Shown here: positions 55,840 through 64,000 of the stretch, in pieces
Numbering within the stretch: the first letter of the stretch is position 1
Layout of the letters: each line of letters opens with the position of its first letter
From: Lepas anatifera
Lineage: Eukaryota; Arthropoda; Thecostraca; Lepadidae
Length of the DNA stretch: 64,000 nt
Direction: 5' to 3'
Assembly (NCBI GenBank): GCA_034440635.1
Contig: JAOTON010002232.1
Coordinates: 186,001-250,000 of the forward strand
Notes under the pieces: generated by a model
What the model was told of the DNA's origin: nothing
What the model saw: the letters and a program-made list of their open reading frames with translations, nothing else
The model's database searches: none
Translations under genes and position numbers: made by a program

Positions 55840-56264
55840 GACAGACCTAGTATAAACTATTTCTCCGAGTACATGATAGCTCTCCTGGGGGGGGAGGTGG
55901 GAGCAAAGATTTTATTGCTCGACAGACCTAGTGTAAACACCTTTTTCAAACAATTTCTTCGGCCTTTGGGGGCCAAAAGATAGTCTGCCCCCCTTCCAGG
56001 GCTTTGGGGGGCATGACCGGAATGGCTCCCCCTGCGTCTGTCAACAGGGGCGGATGCAGGCCGACGGTATGGGGTAAATCGTGAAAAACATGGTTTTTTA
56101 AGAAAATCGCCAAAAATTGGGCAGTTTGGGGGCAAATGCCTTTTTTGTTCCCCCTCATGGATCCGCCAGCGTCCGCCAATGTTTTCATTTGTTGCCAATT
56201 TCTGCCCATGCTAAATGGCCGGGGCGCATTACCTGCCCGAGAGTGAGACCGTCTACGGAACACC
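55840..56264. repeat. Decayed dispersed repeat with GGGGCGGATGCAGG end
   Basis: Shares GGCAAAAATTTTGCC/CGCCAAAAATTGGGC-type and GGATCCGCC blocks with 42230-42380. Probable non-autonomous transposon remnant. Confidence 0.45.
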
Positions 56265-56414
56265 CTAGTTGCAATATTTCATTAATCTCGATATACATAA
56301 CATATTGAGAAAATGTAATTTTCAGGTGAATAAAGGTGTTTCCATGCGACACCTCACGAGGTAGAATGTGACCATTTCACGTTTGATTTTTGGTAATTTT
56401 AAAGCCCTTTGGGA

Positions 56415-56552
56415 GCCGGAGCCGGACCCTTTCTGACGGCTCCGGCTCCGGCTCCGGCTCCGATCAAAAGTGTTTCGGCGGCTCCGGATCCGGCTCCGGC
56501 TCCGGGCAGAATGGTCGGCTCCGACCGGCTCCGGCTCCGGCTCCGGCTCCGC
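56415..56552. repeat. GGCTCC hexanucleotide-rich repeat (in duplication copy 1)
   Basis: Same organisation as 52585-52725, including the GGGCAGAATGGTCGGCTCCG bridge. Gly-Ser and Ala-Pro frames across it are artefacts. Confidence 0.9.
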
Positions 56553-57825
56553 ATCCCTGCTTTAGGGGGCCCATCAATCTCTCAGGGGGGCACCGTGACC
56601 ATTTCAGGGGGCGCTGAGGGCCGAGGGGTACAGCTGCCCCTGGATGACCCTCAAATTGAATTGTATGTTCTCTAGCATTTCGGGCCTTGTATCCCCCAAA
56701 CCATCAGCCTTTATTTATTTAAGCTTATATTATATACAATTAAATATACTCTTGTGCAGGGTAACATGGACAACATGCCCATCTTGCCCCACGCGTGGTG
56801 TCCGTCTTACCCCATTTTGCTCTTCCTAAACAAACTTGGATATGAATCGAACGCCATTGCGATTACACAGTCAGCGACTGCGGTGAACAAAATGTAACAT
56901 CTTGAAGAGCCATATTACGTAATACCAATAAAATATCCATAGAAACATCCATGCAATGACCTTACGAATTCGATTGTGAAAAACACATAAGTTGCAGTTT
57001 TTACTATTGTGAAAATTGTATAAAACCTGAGAGCTTACCGGACCCAACGCTGCTCTGCGACCGACGCGCGCTAAAAGGAAGCGTATTACACGCTTTTCCT
57101 GGTCGTGGCACTGTCAGTTCGTCCCAAACAAGGGGTGTCCGTCTTACCCACGGTGTCCATGACCCCCCATTTTCCCTATATATCTGGCTAGCATCTGTTT
57201 TTACTCCATCCTCAGTAAATCTAGGATACGACGAACCTCTGGGCCTTTTCAAATCCCAAGTCTAGCCAATAGAATATTTCAATATGATGTTATTCTTGTA
57301 CACAAAATTCAGGTGGCCTATATCGATTCCACATTTCTGTTTGGTAGCTTCACGTGCCGGCAAGAAGGACACGTGCAATAGCAGGTACTTTACAGAGCGC
57401 ACCACTGCACACAAATGAGACTGTGAGGCGGGGTTTGTACTGTAGACTGCCTAAAGCTTTTGATTATCTCATGCTCGTCTGCTCATTTGCTGATCCATTT
57501 ACAATCGCATCAGTTCAGTGGAAGTGTCAAGTTCGGAAATATGTCAGGCATTAGGTATATACCTACCAGCCATTTTATTGTTGCCGTTTAGATGTATGTA
57601 TATGTTTTGAAGTTTTTTTTCTCTTGTAGTCTTGTATACAATGTTTTATGCAGTACATATATTTGCTACCCTAACGAGGTGCATCTTACGAAAGGGTCGT
57701 CTTAGGCAGCCATAGCTGGTACCTGACTTGAATGTCATGCTATTTTAACACGTGTGTTGTATGCAATTTTAGGAAATGTGATGTTAACCCTGACTTGAGC
57801 TTTTTTTAAATATATAAATTTTGTT

Positions 57826-58163
57826 CAAGTTGTTCCTGGTAAGGCTGCTGGAGTCGGAGCCTCACTAAAGTCATCAAGGGACTTGTCACGGAGACCCCGA
57901 CTCCACCACCCGAACGAGCAACTCCCTCAATGGAGGGTTAATTTAGAAGTCAAAGTTTAACGTCCCACAAAGCACAGGGACGGCCGCCCCGCTCAGTTCA
58001 CCCTCTCATCAGTCAGTTGCCAGCCGACCTGTACGTCGGGTAAACTATTGAGCGCCGGCGCATCTCAGGGGAACCGATCCCAAGCCCGGACATGCGCTGC
58101 CACTGCATGCTTCTGAGCAGCGGGCCGGAGCCCAACGCTCTACCAACTGAGCTACCGGGGCGG
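57826..58163 (-). mobile_element. tRNA-derived SINE, minus strand (in duplication copy 1)
   Basis: Minus-strand head CGCCCCGGTAGCTCAGTTGG with A box and tRNA-like first arm; body parallels 17160-17512 at high identity. Confidence 0.85.
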
Positions 58164-59761
58164 CTGCAGGCAAGCCCCTGGTGCTTATATGAGATGAATA
58201 GATACATGAATAAATAGATAAAAGGGCTACAAAACAGACAGACTATAAACAGAACAAGTATTTGAATTGGAAGTGAGAGATTCACTTCGTACGGGTTGGT
58301 AGTGTTGTTAGATTGAGCTTTACCGGCATGCTCTACATTTGGTAACAATGGAGTGCCGTTAGGGTATTGTGTTGTCACTTGCGGGGCTTACTCGGGGAGG
58401 GCGGGACAATCACAGTCTGCGAAAGCGCCCTGTTGTGTCTGGAGGCGCAGATCCAGGTTGGGGGGGCGAAACAGGCATTCACTCCCGTAACGTCTGCTTT
58501 TACCTATGTTTTCCCTGATTTTGTTGTCCCGTTGCCCCCATCCAACCATTGGCTGCCTCCGGCACTGGTATCAGGTAACGCTAGATCGAGCGGGCTGTAT
58601 GCTCAGGGTGGAAGGAAGCGAATGACGTCACATTCCGGTATGCTGCCAAGTCAGGCGCCTCCTCCGCGAGGGCGTTGGTTTCGACTGGAAGCTTGAGCAG
58701 CTGGTGGGGCGTCCAGGAGCCGCTGGACGGTGTCCTGGGATGGGGTCCGGCCCGTTCCGGGCGACCCCGTACACTGGCGTGTGTGGAAGCTGTCTCTGAA
58801 GCCTGACCCCGGCAACAGATCGCGGGCAGCGACACTGGGTTCGGCGGTTAGGCACGCGGCTCTCGCCTGCATTCTGTCGCCGCCGCAGGATAAACAGTGA
58901 GGCGTTAAACGGTCTGCAGTGAGCTGTCGCTCCTGTGGTCCGATCGCGACAGGGCAGCCGCGCACCAGAACCAGGTCAACGCGCCAGGTGTTTGAAAATT
59001 ACAGACGTCTACGTAGCCTCGACTTTTACGGCCCTGATTTTAGGGGTCGACATTATTGCAATGCACTCGACTTTATATTGTATTTTCATGAAGTATTGGG
59101 TGGAAAAATATTGACCTGGTAGCGTAAAAGGTGTAGACATGGTAGCGTAAAGATGATGTAGATGTAAAAGATGTAGTAAAGATGTTCGAAAAAATATAAT
59201 TAAAATTCGGTGAAAAGGCTTGCACTACTGTGGGTTCTAAAATTTACAATTAAGAATATATTTTCAAAACTAGTAAATTTGTTTCATAGCTTAAACTTTT
59301 CAGTAAAGATAAATATTTCAAATCTGTCACTGTCGTGTTTAAGGGCTCATTTCAAACATTTTGATCTATAATGCTAGCCATCTATGATTATCTGAATTGT
59401 ATGAAATCGGTGTAGAAGACCTTCCTGCGCGAGCGAAGTGTAAAACTGACTGAAACTATAATTCCTGAATCGCTGCACCTAGCAGCCTAAAAATTTCACA
59501 GGCGTTTTCTGGCCTGCTGATATCTCCATAGACAAAAATTTGGAGAAAACTTAAGACATTGGGGTGTAAAATCGACCTGTCGTGGTACGCCCCTATATTG
59601 TAGCCGGGCCCATGAATATAGAACCTGTGACCTGTCTAATTGATGTACTGGGTGATTCACTACGGAGCCGAGTGTAGCCGCACACACTTGTTCTGGCGGG
59701 AAGACAACAGCACCGCCGTACCGACTGCGCGCTCAAAATGGCCTACTTTTTACCTGAACTA

Positions 59762-60501
59762 CAGTAGGGCCGACACGTCAACCTTTTTGGCTTCAGATCC
59801 CTGCTCTAATATGCATTAGCCCCATGGTATGCTGACGGGGACTTGTTCGACCTTCGCTCTTTGAGGGTGTCCACTCCAGTAGCTATCCCACAATTCCTAC
59901 TTCTCCAAATACTCAGTCCCGTCACCGGCAAGCTCAACATGGTCCCGACAAGATTGGTCGCGGCACAAAAAGATGATTCCAAATGCACGAAGCTAACACC
60001 GACTGATATTGAATCCTACGGACAGACAGTATCGATGACGTGTTTTTAAATAAATGCAGGAATTCCACAGAGATATATAAGGTTCGGAATAAGTAAAATA
60101 ATATGAATAAATAGTAAGAAATATATATTTAGGAACCATGGGAATAAGTAGGTAAGTTAGCAAATTATTAACGTGGCACTTATGCTACCTGCGCTTCTGA
60201 TTACTCGTATGGAATATATCGCACCGTATGCCTTGCATATCCTGAGGGTTTAGTGGAGGGCTAGGACGGATGTTTGGGTCCCATAGGGTGACAAGCCCTT
60301 GGAAGGTGACTTTTCCATTGATGAGAGGTGTTTGTTCTCTGATCAGGAATGCATGACTTTTAGTCTTCTCCTGTTGGGCTCAGAGCTATTGTAGCTGTGT
60401 GCTTAATGAGGTCTTGGCGAGTGATGTTGCGCTAATGGGCGCTCTAGGCATGATTCAATATCGCGCCTGATAGCAGATGGTATATTGATACAGATGGATA
60501 G
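59762..60501. other. Interval between the duplication copies
   Basis: No second copy is visible in the window. It may be the last part of a tandem unit of 4237 bp whose second copy runs past the window end. No gene recognised. Confidence 0.5.
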
Positions 60502-60651
60502 CTAGTTGCAATATTTCATTAATCTCGATATACATAACATATTGAGAAAATGTAATTTTCAGGTGAATAAAGGTGTTTCCATGCGACACCTCACGAGGTA
60601 GAATGTGACCATTTCACGTTTGATTTTTGGTAATTTTAAAGCCCTTTGGGA

Positions 60652-60789
60652 GCCGGAGCCGGACCCTTTCTGACGGCTCCGGCTCCGGCTCCGGCTCCGA
60701 TCAAAAGTGTTTCGGCGGCTCCGGATCCGGCTCCGGCTCCGGGCAGAATGGTCGGCTCCGACCGGCTCCGGCTCCGGCTCCGGCTCCGC
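60652..60789. repeat. GGCTCC hexanucleotide-rich repeat (in duplication copy 2)
   Basis: Identical to 56415-56552 as part of the duplication. Confidence 0.9.
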
Positions 60790-62062
60790 ATCCCTGCTTT
60801 AGGGGGCCCATCAATCTCTCAGGGGGGCACCGTGACCATTTCAGGGGGCGCTGAGGGCCGAGGGGTACAGCTGCCCCTGGATGACCCTCAAATTGAATTG
60901 TATGTTCTCTAGCATTTCGGGCCTTGTATCCCCCAAACCATCAGCCTTTATTTATTTAAGCTTATATTATATACAATTAAATATACTCTTGTGCAGGGTA
61001 ACATGGACAACATGCCCATCTTGCCCCACGCGTGGTGTCCGTCTTACCCCATTTTGCTCTTCCTAAACAAACTTGGATATGAATCGAACGCCATTGCGAT
61101 TACACAGTCAGCGACTGCGGTGAACAAAATGTAACATCTTGAAGAGCCATATTACGTAATACCAATAAAATATCCATAGAAACATCCATGCAATGACCTT
61201 ACGAATTCGATTGTGAAAAACACATAAGTTGCAGTTTTTACTATTGTGAAAATTGTATAAAACCTGAGAGCTTACCGGACCCAACGCTGCTCTGCGACCG
61301 ACGCGCGCTAAAAGGAAGCGTATTACACGCTTTTCCTGGTCGTGGCACTGTCAGTTCGTCCCAAACAAGGGGTGTCCGTCTTACCCACGGTGTCCATGAC
61401 CCCCCATTTTCCCTATATATCTGGCTAGCATCTGTTTTTACTCCATCCTCAGTAAATCTAGGATACGACGAACCTCTGGGCCTTTTCAAATCCCAAGTCT
61501 AGCCAATAGAATATTTCAATATGATGTTATTCTTGTACACAAAATTCAGGTGGCCTATATCGATTCCACATTTCTGTTTGGTAGCTTCACGTGCCGGCAA
61601 GAAGGACACGTGCAATAGCAGGTACTTTACAGAGCGCACCACTGCACACAAATGAGACTGTGAGGCGGGGTTTGTACTGTAGACTGCCTAAAGCTTTTGA
61701 TTATCTCATGCTCGTCTGCTCATTTGCTGATCCATTTACAATCGCATCAGTTCAGTGGAAGTGTCAAGTTCGGAAATATGTCAGGCATTAGGTATATACC
61801 TACCAGCCATTTTATTGTTGCCGTTTAGATGTATGTATATGTTTTGAAGTTTTTTTTCTCTTGTAGTCTTGTATACAATGTTTTATGCAGTACATATATT
61901 TGCTACCCTAACGAGGTGCATCTTACGAAAGGGTCGTCTTAGGCAGCCATAGCTGGTACCTGACTTGAATGTCATGCTATTTTAACACGTGTGTTGTATG
62001 CAATTTTAGGAAATGTGATGTTAACCCTGACTTGAGCTTTTTTTAAATATATAAATTTTGTT

Positions 62063-62400
62063 CAAGTTGTTCCTGGTAAGGCTGCTGGAGTCGGAGCCTC
62101 ACTAAAGTCATCAAGGGACTTGTCACGGAGACCCCGACTCCACCACCCGAACGAGCAACTCCCTCAATGGAGGGTTAATTTAGAAGTCAAAGTTTAACGT
62201 CCCACAAAGCACAGGGACGGCCGCCCCGCTCAGTTCACCCTCTCATCAGTCAGTTGCCAGCCGACCTGTACGTCGGGTAAACTATTGAGCGCCGGCGCAT
62301 CTCAGGGGAACCGATCCCAAGCCCGGACATGCGCTGCCACTGCATGCTTCTGAGCAGCGGGCCGGAGCCCAACGCTCTACCAACTGAGCTACCGGGGCGG
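62063..62400 (-). mobile_element. tRNA-derived SINE, minus strand (in duplication copy 2)
   Basis: Identical partner of the SINE at 57826-58163, carried along by the duplication, not an independent insertion. Confidence 0.85.
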
Positions 62401-64000
62401 CTGCAGGCAAGCCCCTGGTGCTTATATGAGATGAATAGATACATGAATAAATAGATAAAAGGGCTACAAAACAGACAGACTATAAACAGAACAAGTATTT
62501 GAATTGGAAGTGAGAGATTCACTTCGTACGGGTTGGTAGTGTTGTTAGATTGAGCTTTACCGGCATGCTCTACATTTGGTAACAATGGAGTGCCGTTAGG
62601 GTATTGTGTTGTCACTTGCGGGGCTTACTCGGGGAGGGCGGGACAATCACAGTCTGCGAAAGCGCCCTGTTGTGTCTGGAGGCGCAGATCCAGGTTGGGG
62701 GGGGGCGAAACAGGCATTCACTCCCGTAACGTCTGCTTTTTACCTATGTTTTCCCTGATTTTGTTGTCCCGTTGCCCCCATCCAACCATTGGCTGCCTCC
62801 GGCACTGGTATCAGGTAACGCTAGATCGAGCGGGCTGTATGCTCAGGGTGGAAGGAAGCGAATGACGTCACATTCCGGTATGCTGCCAAGTCAGGCGCCT
62901 CCTCCGCGAGGGCGTTGGTTTCGACTGGAAGCTTGAGCAGCTGGTGGGGCGTCCAGGAGCCGCTGGACGGTGTCCTGGGATGGGGTCCGGCCCGTTCCGG
63001 GCGACCCCGTACACTGGCGTGTGTGGAAGCTGTCTCTGAAGCCTGACCCCGGCAACAGATCGCGGGCAGCGACACTGGGTTCGGCGGTTAGGCACGCGGC
63101 TCTCGCCTGCATTCTGTCTCCGCCGCAGGATAAACAGTGAGGCGTTAAACGGTCTGCAGTGAGCTGTCGCTCCTGTGGTCCGATCGCGACAGGGCAGCCG
63201 CGCACCAGAACCAGGTCAACGCGCCAGGTGTTTGAAAATTACAGACGTCTACGTAGCCTCGACTTTTACGGCCCTGATTTTAGGGGTCGACATTATTGCA
63301 ATGCACTCGACTTTATATTGTATTTTCATGAAGTATTGGGTGGAAAAATATTGACCTGGTAGCGTAAAAGGTGTAGACATGGTAGCGTAAAGATGATGTA
63401 GATGTAAAAGATGTAGTAAAGATGTTCGAAAAATATAATTAAAATTCGGTGAAAAGGCTTGCACTACTGTGGGTTCTAAAATTTACAATTAAGAATATAT
63501 TTTCAAAACTAGTAAATTTGTTTCATAGCTTAAACTTTTCAGTAAAGATAAATATTTCAAATCTGTCACTGTCGTGTTTAAGGGCTCATTTCAAACATTT
63601 TGATCTATAATGCTAGCCATCTATGATTATCTGAATTGTATGAAATCGGTGTAGAAGACCTTCCTGCGCGAGCGAAGTGTAAAACTGACTGAAACTATAA
63701 TTCCTGAATCGCTGCACCTAGCAGCCTAAAAATTTCACAGGCGTTTTCTGGCCTGCTGATATCTCCATAGACAAAAATTTGGAGAAAACTTAAGACATTG
63801 GGGTGTAAAATCGACCTGTCGTGGTACGCCCCTATATTGTAGCCGGGCCCATGAATATAGAACCTGTGACCTGTCTAATTGATGTACTGGGTGATTCACT
63901 ACGGAGCCGAGTGTAGCCGCACACACTTGTTCTGGCGGGAAGACAACAGCACCGCCGTACCGACTGCGCGCTCAAAATGGCCTACTTTTTACCTGAACTA

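Larger units (their letters stand above)
56265..59761 (+). repeat. Direct duplication, copy 1
   Basis: Matches 60502-64000 base for base except for one substitution (58878 region, GTCGCCG versus GTCTCCG) and three homopolymer length changes (G7/G9 near 58460, T4/T5 near 58500, A6/A5 near 59190). The content is non-coding: a GGCTCC-rich block, a SINE at 57826-58163, and CpG-rich sequence around 58620-58980 with no recognised gene. Confidence 0.95.
60502..64000 (+). repeat. Direct duplication, copy 2 (runs off the window)
   Basis: Near-identical to 56265-59761 at an offset of 4237 to 4240. It still matches at the last base, so its true length is unknown. Confidence 0.95.

Noticed and set aside
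56390..56675. Gly-Ser/Ala-Pro-rich proteins here and at 60627-60912 and 52548-52843
   Set aside because: Translation of GGCTCC hexamer blocks within a dispersed repeat.
58367..58965. CpG-rich frames near 58.4-59.0 kb and 62.6-63.2 kb as a gene
   Set aside because: Several overlapping frames on both strands with no recognisable domain; an unknown gene cannot be excluded but is not supported.

Overview
The window is nuclear DNA of a multicellular animal. The genes have many spliced exons with GT-AG junctions, there are tRNA-derived SINEs and TTAA-flanked transposons, and there are very long microsatellites. Nothing points to a prokaryote, organelle or virus. An invertebrate, most likely an arthropod (possibly a crustacean), fits the proteins and repeats best, but this is a weak guess; I cannot name the species.

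Two genes can be recognised, both on the + strand. The first is a full-length GPR155 (LYCHOS, the lysosomal cholesterol sensor). I rebuilt it by eye as 16 coding exons from 16958 to about 35330; all splice phases agree and the predicted protein is 1028 residues. The second is an apparently single-exon STARD3 (late-endosomal cholesterol transporter) at 44642-46054, 470 residues, with MENTAL, phospho-FFAT and START regions. The two proteins act on cholesterol at the same membrane and lie about 9 kb apart.

Layout. 1-1560: degenerate minisatellite with a higher-order unit. 1.5-14 kb: non-coding, with TTAA-flanked AGGTCA-rich elements (4616-5563, 9985-11007), an older repeat 'G' carrying a SINE (about 12000-13000) and other SINEs. 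14.3-16.9 kb: two large minisatellites; the second ends about 40 bases before the GPR155 start codon. 17-35.3 kb: GPR155, whose introns hold microsatellites and several tandem arrays apparently built from copies of the gene's own splice junctions. 35.3-44 kb: intergenic repeats, a THAP-like fragment and MITEs. 44.6-46.7 kb: STARD3. 48.2-51 kb: a second copy of repeat G invaded by three TTAA-flanked elements. 53.0-55.4 kb: a long inverted-repeat element, then an hAT transposase remnant. 56.3-64 kb: a nearly perfect direct duplication of at least 3.5 kb at a spacing of 4.24 kb.

The strongest unusual signals are (1) minisatellites at GPR155 splice sites, including a 57-bp array with about 17 copies of an exon end plus its donor and a 23-bp array with about 18 copies of an acceptor plus exon start; (2) transposon families with terminal inverted repeats, TTAA flanks and dense AGGTCA (nuclear-receptor half-site) motifs; and (3) a pair of related repeats that act as empty-site controls for each other's insertions. 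Exon coordinates come from reading splice sites against my memory of the human GPR155 protein and have not been checked with transcripts.
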